A stretch of DNA of 64,000 nt, taken from the NCBI GenBank assembly GCA_934693235.1, contig CAKUUY010000009.1, forward strand, positions 1 to 64,000. The letters run 5' to 3'. Under the pieces are notes generated by a model. It was not told the DNA's origin and ran no database searches. It worked only from the letters and a program-made list of their open reading frames with translations. This DNA comes from an uncultured Candidatus Melainabacteria bacterium. Lineage in GTDB: Bacteria; Cyanobacteriota; Vampirovibrionia; Gastranaerophilales; Gastranaerophilaceae. The position numbers and the translations under genes were made by a program. Of the stretch, positions 21,772-30,350 are shown one piece after another (within the stretch, counting starts at the first letter, position 1; every line of letters begins with the position of its first letter).

Positions 21772-23346
21772 TTATTTAGATTTTCTGCAAAGAGTTGCCA
21801 AATCCTTATACATAAGCTTGTATTCGTTGTTTTCTGAGATACTTTCTGCTTCTTTAATATATTCAAGTGCGGTTCTGAAATCTTCCTTGGCTTTGTATAT
21901 TTCACTCATTTTTGCGTAGTATTCTGCGTTATTGATATCGTAAGTAATTGCCCGTTTCATGCATTCAATTGCTTCATCATAGTCTTTTTCGGCAAATCGA
22001 ACCAATGCAAGATAAAAATACCCGCTTGCAAAATTCATATCAAGAGAAATTGCTTTTTGTGCAAAATCTTTTGTCGTTTCTACATCTCCTTTTGCCAAAG
22101 CTGCTTTCGCTCCGATGGAATATGCAACGATATAATTTTCATTTGTGCCTAAAACTTTTTGTATGGTTTCAAGAGCTTCATCATATTTCTTTTCTGCAAT
22201 ATAGATTTCCGCAAGTTGGCATTGATAATTCAAACTTTCGCTGTTTTTTTCAATAACATCTTTAATTGTTTTTTCTGCTTTTTCAAACATCAAAAGTTCT
22301 TTGTATACATTGGCAAGTGAAATTAGTGTAAAATTATCGTTATTGCCGTTTTTTAGATTTGTTTCCAGTTCTTGTTGCGCACCCAAAAAATCTTTGCGTT
22401 CGAGTTTTAAAAGAGCGTTCAAAACATGTGCTAAACCGTATTCTGCATCGTGTTCAAAAATATAATCAATTTCTTTTTGAGCTTTATCAAAATTCTTTTG
22501 TTCGTAATAAAGATAAGCAAGAGAATACCTGTATCCGAGGTTTTCCGGAGACATACAGATTGCTTGTGCGTATGCTTGTGTGGCTTCTTTAATCCATCCG
22601 TTATAAAAATAAGCATTCCCTAAATTATATAAATATTTTGATTCTTTTTGATTTAAATTTGAAGCTTTTGAAAAATATTTTATTGCTTCAATAAACTTCA
22701 ACTCTTCTAATGCAAAAAGCCCTAAATAGTTTAATACTTCTGGGTTTGTAGTCATTTTTGAAAAAGAATTGAATATTTCTTTTGATTTCTCAAAATTGCT
22801 TTCGTCAAAGTATATTTTTCCTAATAGAACGAGAGCATTTTCATTTTCGGAATTTATATTTAAAGCCTTTTCTAATTTTTCTTTTGCAATTGAAAAATTG
22901 CCGTTTGTGTAGTAGGCATTAGCTATTTCAAACAATACTTTATCATTTATTTGTTCTGAATTTTCAAGGTTTTCAATGTTTTTGAAGTCATTTGTTTTTG
23001 TTGCAGCTTTTATTAATTCTGTCAAATTTTCGGGATTTTTTTGTAAATTAAATATTTTTTCTGCAGTTTTGTAAGCCTGTTCTTTTTCATCTGCAAAAAC
23101 ATAAATTTTCTGCATTATCTTTAAGGCTTCTATATGATTTTTATTTTTTTGTAAAACTTTTTCCAAATAATGTGTTGCGCGTGGTAAATTTCGAAGTAAG
23201 AAATACAATTCGCCTAATTGAAAAAGAATTTCAATATTATCATTTTCTTGTTCAAGTGCTTTGTAGAGCATTTCAATTGCTTGCTTGTAACATTTTTGTG
23301 ATTTCAAATTAAAAGCTTGTTTTATAAATTCCAACGTTTCTTGCAT
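21772..23346 (-). CDS. Large TPR-repeat protein
   Basis: A 524-residue protein made almost wholly of tetratricopeptide repeats, about 14 helical pairs. Examples are ALEQENDNIEILFQLGELYF, EKALNINSENENALVLLGKI and KRAITYDINNAEYYAKMSEI. There is no signal peptide, so it is cytoplasmic. TPR proteins are docking scaffolds; the partner is unknown. It follows the FtsB-like gene by ten bases on the same strand with a TGGAG RBS, so the two are probably one operon. Confidence 0.85.
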   Translation of the reverse strand: MQETLEFIKQAFNLKSQKCYKQAIEMLYKALEQENDNIEILFQLGELYFLLRNLPRATHYLEKVLQKNKNHIEALKIMQKIYVFADEKEQAYKTAEKIFNLQKNPENLTELIKAATKTNDFKNIENLENSEQINDKVLFEIANAYYTNGNFSIAKEKLEKALNINSENENALVLLGKIYFDESNFEKSKEIFNSFSKMTTNPEVLNYLGLFALEELKFIEAIKYFSKASNLNQKESKYLYNLGNAYFYNGWIKEATQAYAQAICMSPENLGYRYSLAYLYYEQKNFDKAQKEIDYIFEHDAEYGLAHVLNALLKLERKDFLGAQQELETNLKNGNNDNFTLISLANVYKELLMFEKAEKTIKDVIEKNSESLNYQCQLAEIYIAEKKYDEALETIQKVLGTNENYIVAYSIGAKAALAKGDVETTKDFAQKAISLDMNFASGYFYLALVRFAEKDYDEAIECMKRAITYDINNAEYYAKMSEIYKAKEDFRTALEYIKEAESISENNEYKLMYKDLATLCRKSK

Positions 23347-23356
23347 TTATGCTCCA

Positions 23357-23746
23357 TTATTTCTTTTTATTTTGTTTTTTGAGTTTATGTTTTTTTTCTT
23401 TTGTGTTTTGAGGTTGATTATTGTTGATTAAAACTAAAACCTCGTCTTCTCCTGCCATTTTTAAGTTGTTTCTGGCAATTCCCTCTAAGCTTTGAGTAGA
23501 AGAAAATGATTTGATATCTTGTTTAAGTTCTTGATTTTGTGTTTCGGCAGAGTCTCTAATTTTTGTTAAAGTGGAGATTTTAGCTCTATACGAAATAGTT
23601 TTTGAAATATTTAAAATAGCTCCAAAACCAATTTGTATCAGACAAAACAACAAAACCAAAGTTAGGAACGAATAATAAAAACCCGTTCTATTTTTCTTTT
23701 TTGTTTGAACTTCTTGTGTTGTGTTGTTAGTATTCTCTTCTGTCAT
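23357..23746 (-). CDS. FtsB/DivIC-like septum formation initiator
   Basis: A 129-residue bitopic protein. One membrane segment (FYYSFLTLVLLFCLIQIGFG, about 23-42) is followed by a periplasmic coiled coil (ISTLTKIRDSAETQNQELKQ). It ends with SLEGIARNNLKMAGEDEVLVL, the typical C-terminal block of FtsB/DivIC. These proteins form the FtsQLB division complex; FtsL-like (27627) and FtsQ (59662) genes also lie in the window. A Lys-rich tail is unusual. A TGAGG RBS precedes the ATG. Confidence 0.82.
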   Translation of the reverse strand: MTEENTNNTTQEVQTKKKNRTGFYYSFLTLVLLFCLIQIGFGAILNISKTISYRAKISTLTKIRDSAETQNQELKQDIKSFSSTQSLEGIARNNLKMAGEDEVLVLINNNQPQNTKEKKHKLKKQNKKK

Positions 23747-23807
23747 AAAACCTCACAACAAAATTATAAACAAAATAAATTCTTAAGACAACATTGTTGT
23801 TATAAAT

Positions 23808-24734
23808 TTACAATTTGAAAGTTGCCTGAAAGTTCAATTGAGTTTTTGTCGCTCCGCTATCAACGTAGTAAGTTTGTTTTGCGCCGGCTTCCAATAACAG
23901 TTTGTCTCTATCCTTTTTGCCGAACGGATTAAGAGAAAAAACGAGTTCTGTAGAACGTCTGTTTCTTGTTACATCTGCTTTTAAGGTGTTTTTTAATGAG
24001 ATATAATTATTTAATTTAAGTTCAGGTGTGACGGAAATTGTGTTGTAGTCTTGTGCGTAAGTCGTATTGAGAGATTTTTTAACAGAAGAACTTACCGCAA
24101 AATGACTGCTTTCATATTTTGTGAATAATCCGGTTTCTGTTTCAAGCATTGCGATATTATCAACTTCGTTGCCATATATTGCTCCTAATGTAAAGTTTCC
24201 GATTTTATCTGTAGCTTTTACTGATTTTGGAGCAATATGATATTCATCATCAGCATACCGCAAAAGAGTCTTTGTATTTGTTTTGTCTGCTAAATTTAAG
24301 CCTTTTGAAGCGGATATTTTCTGGGGATTTTTTAGGTTTAAAACAAAATTGTCATTGTCATCTTTTAAATATATTGAATTAGAATCTTCGACATATTGTG
24401 CATAACCCTTTAAAACAGTTGCTCCAAGTGCTATATCGTTATCAGAATTGTCAGTGTCTTCAACAGTATTATCTTGTTTCATGTTCAAAAGAAGTTCTTC
24501 TTCGCTTGTTTCTGTTGTAGTTTGAGAATCATTTATATAAGTTTCATCTGCGTCTGAATTGTCGTCATCCTGTGGCGGAGTTTTGATGTCATCTGGAATT
24601 GAATAGATAAAAATGTTCGGCAAAGCATCCGGGGCACTGGAAGAACCTGCTGCCGGAATCATTTTTTTGTTTGCACAACTTGACGGCAATTGAAAAATAA
24701 GCATTAATAAAAGAATTAATATGGCTCTCTTCAT
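23808..24734 (-). CDS. Unknown exported protein with beta-strand-rich end
   Basis: About 308 residues. The N-terminus is a signal peptide (MKRAILILLLMLIFQLPSSC, then ANKK). An acidic, disordered linker (about 45-100) follows, and then a strand-rich part with repeated aromatic and polar alternation ending in LNFQATFKL, as in outer-membrane barrels. The start is the ATG at 24734. A TAAAAT box lies seven bases upstream and no RBS is seen; a TTG two codons earlier is less likely. The family is not recognised. Confidence 0.72.
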   Translation of the reverse strand: MKRAILILLLMLIFQLPSSCANKKMIPAAGSSSAPDALPNIFIYSIPDDIKTPPQDDDNSDADETYINDSQTTTETSEEELLLNMKQDNTVEDTDNSDNDIALGATVLKGYAQYVEDSNSIYLKDDNDNFVLNLKNPQKISASKGLNLADKTNTKTLLRYADDEYHIAPKSVKATDKIGNFTLGAIYGNEVDNIAMLETETGLFTKYESSHFAVSSSVKKSLNTTYAQDYNTISVTPELKLNNYISLKNTLKADVTRNRRSTELVFSLNPFGKKDRDKLLLEAGAKQTYYVDSGATKTQLNFQATFKL

Positions 24735-24869
24735 AAACAATATTTTAGAGGTTAATTAGAGATTAGTCAAATTGTTTTTGTTATTGTTTTATTCTTCGTA
24801 ACTTGAAAATAAATTTTGCGCGTGGTAACTTTGTAGTTACGAAATTATAAATAGAATCGAGGAAAATTT

Positions 24870-26330
24870 ATGACAGAAGTTAGAGTAAGAATAGCTCCGT
24901 CACCAAGCGGAAACTTACACATTGGTACTGCAAGAACTGCATTGTTTAACTACTTGTTTGCGAAGAAAAATAATGGCAAATTTGTTTTAAGAATTGAAGA
25001 TACTGATGCAGAGCGTACTAAACAAGAATACATTGACAATATTTTTGACAGTTTGAAAGCTTTGGGGTTGAACTGGGATGAAGGTCCTGATGTTGGTGGT
25101 CCTTACGGCCCTTATACACAATCTCAAAGATTTGATATTTACCCGAAATATGTTCAGGAATTATTAGACAAAGGTTTTGCTTACGAATGTTTCTGTACTC
25201 CGGAAGAACTTGAACAAGAAAAAGAAGAGGCTTCAAGAAATAAAAAACCTTATGTTTATACAAAAAAATGTTTGAATTTGACAGAAGAAGAAAAAGAAAA
25301 GCTTAGAGCAGAGGGGAGAAAACCTGCAATCAGATTTAATATTGCTAAGGCTCAGAAAGCTTTCCATGATACTTCTATGTTGACTTTTGATGATATGGTT
25401 AAAGGCGAACTTCATGTTGATACAAACTTGCTAGGTGACTTTGTTATTATGAAGTCAAATGGAACTCCTACATACAACTTTGCTGTTGTAATTGATGATA
25501 TGTTGATGAAGATTTCTCACGTAATCAGAGGGGAAGATCATATTTCAAATACTTTTAAACAAATTTTGATTTTTGAAGCATTAGGTGCAGAAGTTCCAAA
25601 ATTTGGACACTTAGGTATGATTTTGGCTCCTGATAGAAGTAAACTTTCAAAACGTCATGGCGCAACTGCTGTTTCAGAATTTGTTGAAAAAGGTTATTTG
25701 ACAGATGCATTGATAAACTTTGTAGCTTTACTTGGTTGGTCTCCGTCAGACGGACAAGAAATTAAGACTGTTGATGAAATTGCGCAAGATTTTAGAATTC
25801 ACGAAATTTCTTCATCTAACTCAATTTTTGAATACGACAAATTGAACTGGATGAACAGCCACTATATCAAGATGCTTTCAATTCCTGAATTAAAAGAAAG
25901 ATTGAAACCATTCTTGACAAAATATAATTTGAGTGAATTAACAGATGCTCAATATACTCGTATGATAGAGGTTACATACGAACCTTTGACATTATTGTCA
26001 GATATTACGGATGCTGTTCCATATTTCTTTGGTGAAGATGTTGTTATGGAAGACAAGGCAAAAGAAACTCTTGATACAGAAGTTTCGCAGGATGTTTTGA
26101 AAACATTTATGGAACAAGCTAAAGATTGGGAATGGACAGAAGAAAACTTGCACGAAAAATTGGAAGCTTTCAGAGCTTATTACAAGGAAAAAGGTGTTAA
26201 ACCAAAAGTTACAATGTGGGCAATCAGAGCTGCAGTCACAGGTAGAACTTGTGGAGCTGATATGACTGCAATCCTTGCAATTATCGGTAAAGAAAAAACA
26301 TTCCACAGAATAAAAGCAGCAATGAAATAA
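24870..26330 (+). CDS. gltX: Glutamate--tRNA ligase
   Basis: GltX charges tRNA-Glu, and in organisms with GatCAB often also tRNA-Gln. The 486-residue class I enzyme has IAPSPSGNLHIGTARTALFN (HIGH-type motif at about 16-19) and KLSKRHGA (KMSKS-type, about 258). It contains CFCTPEELE, whose Cys residues belong to the often degenerate zinc site. The C-terminal anticodon-binding part is complete. A GAGGAAAA RBS precedes the ATG. With gatB in the window the indirect Gln-tRNA route is likely. Confidence 0.97.
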   Translation: MTEVRVRIAPSPSGNLHIGTARTALFNYLFAKKNNGKFVLRIEDTDAERTKQEYIDNIFDSLKALGLNWDEGPDVGGPYGPYTQSQRFDIYPKYVQELLDKGFAYECFCTPEELEQEKEEASRNKKPYVYTKKCLNLTEEEKEKLRAEGRKPAIRFNIAKAQKAFHDTSMLTFDDMVKGELHVDTNLLGDFVIMKSNGTPTYNFAVVIDDMLMKISHVIRGEDHISNTFKQILIFEALGAEVPKFGHLGMILAPDRSKLSKRHGATAVSEFVEKGYLTDALINFVALLGWSPSDGQEIKTVDEIAQDFRIHEISSSNSIFEYDKLNWMNSHYIKMLSIPELKERLKPFLTKYNLSELTDAQYTRMIEVTYEPLTLLSDITDAVPYFFGEDVVMEDKAKETLDTEVSQDVLKTFMEQAKDWEWTEENLHEKLEAFRAYYKEKGVKPKVTMWAIRAAVTGRTCGADMTAILAIIGKEKTFHRIKAAMK

Positions 26331-26362
26331 ACTGTTTGGTTTGAAATGCCAATAAAGAAGCT

Positions 26363-26393
26363 AAAAAGACGAACTTTTGAGTTCGTCTTTTTT
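26363..26393 (+). terminator. Terminator after gltX
   Basis: AAAAAGACGAAC (26363-26374) and GTTCGTCTTTTT (26381-26392) form a perfect 12-bp stem with a six-base loop, ending in Ts. Confidence 0.9.
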
Positions 26394-26397
26394 ATAG

Positions 26398-26500
26398 TAT
26401 AATACTTTCGGGTAATCTTCTCTATAAGAGCCTCCACTGGCACAACAGTATAGTTAGGTAGAATGATTATTAAAAAAGCTCTACTGGTAATAGAGCTTTT
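26398..26500 (+). ncRNA. Candidate small RNA between gltX and rsmH
   Basis: A TATAAT (26398-26403) directly follows the gltX terminator. About 70 bases later AAAAGCTCTA (26474-26483) pairs with TAGAGCTTTT (26491-26500), a second intrinsic terminator. The stem can be extended by AATGATTA/TAATCATT. The roughly 90-base interval has no reading frame with a start and RBS. It could be a small RNA gene or a remnant of a repeat. I do not recognise a known RNA class. Confidence 0.3.
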
Positions 26501-26524
26501 GATTAAATTAATCATTGTGTTAAT

Positions 26525-26577
26525 TTAGGGAAGTTAAGAAAGACTTTAAGAGTTCAGACCTCTTAAGGTCTTTTCCC
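26525..26577. repeat. Long imperfect hairpin upstream of rsmH
   Basis: AGGGAA pairs with TTCCCT, and AAGACTTTAAGAG with CTCTTAAGGTCTT, around a seven-base loop, with one bulge of about six bases. It lies about 70 bases before the rsmH promoter. Nothing else is seen in this gap. Confidence 0.45.
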
Positions 26578-26630
26578 TATACTCTCATTATAACATGTTT
26601 TTTATGTTTTTCAAGTGGGTTAAAATTTTC

Positions 26631-26640
26631 ATGCTACAAT
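26631..26640 (+). promoter_or_regulatory. Extended -10 promoter of rsmH, leaderless start
   Basis: ATGCTACAAT is an extended -10 ending six bases before the rsmH ATG at 26647. There is no RBS in between, only Ts. Confidence 0.6.
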
Positions 26641-26646
26641 TTTTTT

Positions 26647-27582
26647 ATGGAAGAATTTACGCATTATACGGTTATGAAAAATGAGGCTGTTGACGCATTG
26701 GAGTGTCAAGACGGTAAAATTTACGTTGATTGTACGCTTGGCGGAGGCGGACATAGCGGTTTGATTTTAAGTAGAATTCAGCCAAATGGGCGCTTGATTG
26801 CGTTTGATGTTGATGAAGATGCTATTAAAGCTTCATCAGAAAGACTAAAAGATTACAAAAACTTAACAATTGTAAAAAATTCGTATACAAATATTAAGGA
26901 AGTTTTACATTCTTTAGGAATAGAAAAAATCACAGGTGGTGTGCTTTTTGATCTTGGTGCGTCTTATCATCAGTTTCACAAGGGGGAAAGAGGGTTTTCT
27001 TTTTCCAAAGAAGCTCCGCTTGATATGAGGTTTAATCAAGATGCTGATTTTTCGGCGTATGATGTTGTAAATACTTATTCAGAGGATGATTTGGTTCGAA
27101 TTTTTTCTGAATATGGAGAGGAAAGATTCTCAAAAAGAATTGCAAAAAAAATTGTAGAACAAAGAAAGCTTAAAAAGCTTGAAACAACAACAGAATTAGC
27201 TGACTTAATCGTAAATTGTATTCCACATGTAAAGTCGTCAATTCACCCTGCCACACGCGTTTTTCAGGCAATTCGTATCGAAGTTAATCAAGAGTTAACA
27301 AATGTAAAAAATACTCTGAATGATGTGTTGGATTTATTAGATTTTGGTGCTATAATAAGTGTAATAAGTTTTCACTCTTTGGAAGACAGATTAGTGAAAC
27401 GCTTATTCAAATATCATTCGCAAAAATGCCACTGTGATAAGTCTCAAATGATTTGTCACTGCCCGCCTCCGATTTTGGAGCTGGTAAATAAAAAACCAAT
27501 AATGGCGAGTGAGCAGGAGATACGGGAAAATCCACCATCAAGAAGTGCCAAACTCAGAATAGCTAGATGTATAAGGCACTAG
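26647..27582 (+). CDS. rsmH: 16S rRNA (cytosine(1402)-N(4))-methyltransferase
   Basis: RsmH (MraW) methylates N4 of C1402 in 16S rRNA using SAM. The 311-residue protein starts HYTVMKNEAVDAL. It has the SAM-binding motif VDCTLGGGGHSGLIL (about 28-42), DLGASYHQF, GFSFSKEAPLDMRFN and the final PSRSAKLRIARCI. As in most bacteria it is followed by an FtsL-like division gene. The mRNA is probably leaderless. mraZ is absent. Confidence 0.96.
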   Translation: MEEFTHYTVMKNEAVDALECQDGKIYVDCTLGGGGHSGLILSRIQPNGRLIAFDVDEDAIKASSERLKDYKNLTIVKNSYTNIKEVLHSLGIEKITGGVLFDLGASYHQFHKGERGFSFSKEAPLDMRFNQDADFSAYDVVNTYSEDDLVRIFSEYGEERFSKRIAKKIVEQRKLKKLETTTELADLIVNCIPHVKSSIHPATRVFQAIRIEVNQELTNVKNTLNDVLDLLDFGAIISVISFHSLEDRLVKRLFKYHSQKCHCDKSQMICHCPPPILELVNKKPIMASEQEIRENPPSRSAKLRIARCIRH

Positions 27583-27626
27583 AACGATGAAAAGGTTAGA
27601 GAAGATAGTAGTATTGGGGTATACAG

Positions 27627-28091
27627 TTGAATACAGCTAGAGTAAGAACAGAAGAATTTGAACAAGTTAGTTATTCACAAAAAGGATATGCAAGTAATCC
27701 GGTAAGGGAAGAAAATCAGGTTATCGAGGGGTATTTCCAAAAGGAGGTATCACAAAAGGCCATGGCAATTAGAAAAGTAAATAAAACTTTATGTGGATTA
27801 TTAGGAATAGCAGTGCTTGTAGCATTTGTAAGCTATTATTTTGCAATGTCAAATGAATTAACTTTGAACAAATTGAGCCGTCAAATTACTACTCTTAATG
27901 ATGAGAATGCAGAATTACAAAATCATTTAGATCGCTTAAAATCTTTCAATAACGTTGATAGCAAAATGATGCAATATAATATGTTGCAAAAAGCTGCAAA
28001 AGTTATTGAAGTTCAGGCTGTTCAATCTGCAACTACTGTTGTTGCAAAACCTGAAAAAACAGCATCTTTCAACTGGGCTATCGGTTATTAA
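27627..28091 (+). CDS. FtsL-like division protein
   Basis: A 154-residue bitopic protein. A polar cytoplasmic part (about 1-55) is followed by one membrane segment (LCGLLGIAVLVAFVSYYFAM, about 56-75) and a leucine-zipper-like coiled coil (LTLNKLSRQITTLNDENAEL). Its place directly after rsmH and its build match FtsL, which pairs with FtsB and FtsQ in the divisome. FtsL is poorly conserved, so the call rests on position and topology. The start is TTG (27627) with a GGGG RBS. Confidence 0.7.
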   Translation: MNTARVRTEEFEQVSYSQKGYASNPVREENQVIEGYFQKEVSQKAMAIRKVNKTLCGLLGIAVLVAFVSYYFAMSNELTLNKLSRQITTLNDENAELQNHLDRLKSFNNVDSKMMQYNMLQKAAKVIEVQAVQSATTVVAKPEKTASFNWAIGY

Positions 28092-28094
28092 TAA

Positions 28095-28475
28095 ATGATT
28101 GACGTATTTCTGTATTGTATTATATTTTTGTGGTTCATTATTTTTGCAACGATTGCCCTGTTGTCAACAAAACCTAGTGGGAAGTTAATAAAACAGTATG
28201 GTAAGCCATTAGCTTATTTCGCAACTCAAAAGTGTTGGAATACTGTTCCTGTTCGGGGGACTTCTGTCAGAATGTATTTTTATCCAGATTTTATAATTGT
28301 TTCTGACAATGGAAAAGATTATTTTTTAGATAAATCATTTAAAGATTTTAAGTTGTATGGAAGTATTCTAATAAAAATATTTGAAGTAAAAGTTAGCGAA
28401 ATAAAGACGCTTCAAATCAATGTATCATTAAAACAAGATAGAATGTTGAGAGAATTTTTTGGGGTTAAAGATTAG
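28095..28475 (+). CDS. Unknown membrane-anchored protein
   Basis: A 126-residue protein with one N-terminal membrane helix (VFLYCIIFLWFIIFATIALL, about 4-23). A compact strand-rich cytoplasmic domain follows (RMYFYPDFIIVSDNGKDYFL). It starts four bases after the FtsL-like gene, so it is in the same transcript. The family is not recognised; the build would suit a small accessory envelope protein. Confidence 0.7.
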   Translation: MIDVFLYCIIFLWFIIFATIALLSTKPSGKLIKQYGKPLAYFATQKCWNTVPVRGTSVRMYFYPDFIIVSDNGKDYFLDKSFKDFKLYGSILIKIFEVKVSEIKTLQINVSLKQDRMLREFFGVKD

Positions 28476-28595
28476 AATATTTAACTAAAGTATGAAATTT
28501 CCCATACTAAAGTATGAACTTTTGTAAAATTTATTAAAGTTTTTTCTCATGTGTGCCGTAAGTATATGTGAAGGCATGTATGTAAGGAAAATTTC

Positions 28596-29846
28596 ATGAA
28601 AAAAGAAGAGAATAATAATGGTGTTTCACTGTTTTCGCAGTCTGATTACTTGGTAGGTCAAGACCCGATTGAAGAAATTTTTGCACTTAACTTAGGAGAT
28701 TTTATCGCTGAAAATCTGATTTCAGAGGATTTGGCAAGAAAAATCGGTAATAATGTAAAAGATAAAAAAGCAGGTCTTGTAAACCAGTTGAAAGAATTGA
28801 TTTCAATTTATTCTTTGCAGAATACTCTTTGCGTGTTGAGTTTTAACAAGTCTGAAGAACAGGCAATTTATACGTCTATTGCTCAGTCTGTATCTCAAAT
28901 GTTGGAACTTAAGGCATGCCATATTTATCTTGATAAAAATAATGAATTGGAGCTTGTTGGTAGTACTTCTAGAACCATTCTAAAATATGTGGAAGACGAA
29001 ACAACTCCGATTGGAAAAGCTTTTGTAACTGGAGAGACTGTGACAGATGGTGTTACGGTTGTTCCTATGCATTGTAATATTAGGTCAACAGGTGTAATCG
29101 TTTTGGAAAACGACACTCCGATTAACTACGAATATGTCGAACTTGTTGAAAGTATTGCAGTTCTTTTTGCAACATCAATGACTTTGCAATCCCAAATTGA
29201 CGATGCAAATAGGATTATTGAAGATGAACATTCTACTGTTTCTGATTTACAGCATATTAGAGCTGAATTGACAGCTTTAATTGGCGATTTGTGCGATTAC
29301 CAGCAAAGTTTTGTTGAACATTTGGCTTATGCTGTTGATACGAAAGGCCAATATAAAGTTGCACATTCTAAAAATACTGCTAAATTGGCTCGTCAGATTT
29401 GTAAACAGTTAGGATTGAACGAAAAAACTACGGATTTGATATATTATGCAGGTTTGTTGCAAAATATCGGAAAAATTGCGGTTCCGGAAAAATTGTTTGC
29501 TGCAAACGGAAAACTTTCTGTAGAAGAATTGAAATCAATTCAAGAGCATGCTGATTTTGGAGTTCACTTATTGATGAATATTAACTTCTTGTCAGAAGTT
29601 GTTCCATATATTACTTACCAAAAAGAAAGATATGACGGCTCAGGCGAACCTGAGGGGTTGAAAGGTCAGTCAATTCCGTTTGGTTCAAGAATTATTGCAG
29701 TAGCAGATGCTTATTGTGCTATGACATCTGACAGACCATACAGAAAAGCTATGCCTGTAGAAAAAGCACTTGAAATTATGAAATCAGAATCAGGTCAAAA
29801 ATGGGATCCTGTTGTCATTCAAGCTTTAGAAGAATGCGCACAATAG
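28596..29846 (+). CDS. GAF plus degenerate HD-GYP-like protein
   Basis: A 416-residue cytoplasmic protein. A GAF-like sensor lies at about 90-200 and a C-terminal HD-GYP-type domain from about 240. That domain keeps HSKNTAKLARQ, EHADFGVHLL, DGSGEPEGLKG and VADAYCAMTSDRPYRKA. However, the HD pair of LHDIGK is QN here (GLLQNIGKIAVPE), the HH pair before ERxDGSG is YQ, and GYP is GEP. HD-GYP enzymes hydrolyse c-di-GMP with metals held by those residues, so catalysis is doubtful and a sensing or scaffolding role is more likely. An AAGGAAAATT RBS precedes the ATG. Confidence 0.85.
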   Translation: MKKEENNNGVSLFSQSDYLVGQDPIEEIFALNLGDFIAENLISEDLARKIGNNVKDKKAGLVNQLKELISIYSLQNTLCVLSFNKSEEQAIYTSIAQSVSQMLELKACHIYLDKNNELELVGSTSRTILKYVEDETTPIGKAFVTGETVTDGVTVVPMHCNIRSTGVIVLENDTPINYEYVELVESIAVLFATSMTLQSQIDDANRIIEDEHSTVSDLQHIRAELTALIGDLCDYQQSFVEHLAYAVDTKGQYKVAHSKNTAKLARQICKQLGLNEKTTDLIYYAGLLQNIGKIAVPEKLFAANGKLSVEELKSIQEHADFGVHLLMNINFLSEVVPYITYQKERYDGSGEPEGLKGQSIPFGSRIIAVADAYCAMTSDRPYRKAMPVEKALEIMKSESGQKWDPVVIQALEECAQ

Positions 29847-29902
29847 CAAACATAGTATTTATCGCTTATTAATAAGTTTGTGCAAATATTTTGCAATTTA
29901 AC

Positions 29903-30196
29903 CTACTGCACAATACTAAATGCTGTAATTTTTTCTATTGCGATATTTAACCAATCATATCTAAAACACATGTAATCGTTGCATTTGCAATCATCTTCTT
30001 TGCAAGTGCAATAGTCGTTAAGCCTGCAAGTAAGTGCGTTTTCTATTGTAATAAAATCATCGTGACATTCTTCACACCGTCCCTCTGGAATAAAGATTTC
30101 GCCGTCGATTTTAAGATGGTTTGTAAAAATCGTAATTTTATGAGTTCCACTTTCTTCAACAATTTTGCTGATTGATTTAATTAAATTTTTTGACAT
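29903..30196 (-). CDS. Cysteine-rich small protein
   Basis: A 97-residue protein of unknown family. The N-terminal half is a strand-rich piece (THKITIFTNHLKIDGEIF). The C-terminal half carries eight cysteines, in CEEC, ALTC, DYC, TCKEDDCKC and MC, a density that suggests metal binding. An AAAGGAGAT RBS precedes the ATG. It is divergent from gyrB. No function can be assigned. Confidence 0.72.
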   Translation of the reverse strand: MSKNLIKSISKIVEESGTHKITIFTNHLKIDGEIFIPEGRCEECHDDFITIENALTCRLNDYCTCKEDDCKCNDYMCFRYDWLNIAIEKITAFSIVQ

Positions 30197-30303
30197 AAAA
30201 ATATCTCCTTTTTGAAGATAGTTTAAGTTTAAATAATCAAAAAGTTAATTACCTTGTCGGGTATGTTTACTTTTTTTCATAAATTGGGAAAAAAAATATG
30301 TTT

Positions 30304-30313
30304 GTGCTACAAT
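30304..30313 (+). promoter_or_regulatory. Extended -10 promoter of gyrB
   Basis: GTGCTACAAT is an extended -10 with a TTGGGA-like -35 18 bases upstream. The gyrB ATG lies 37 bases further with a GGGGAGAAA RBS. Confidence 0.55.
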
Positions 30314-30350
30314 TAGTATAAGGGATAGACTAAATTAAGGGGAGAAATAA

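Noticed and set aside
26180..26515. Minus-strand frame across the gltX end
   Set aside because: Runs through two terminator hairpins; antisense shadow.
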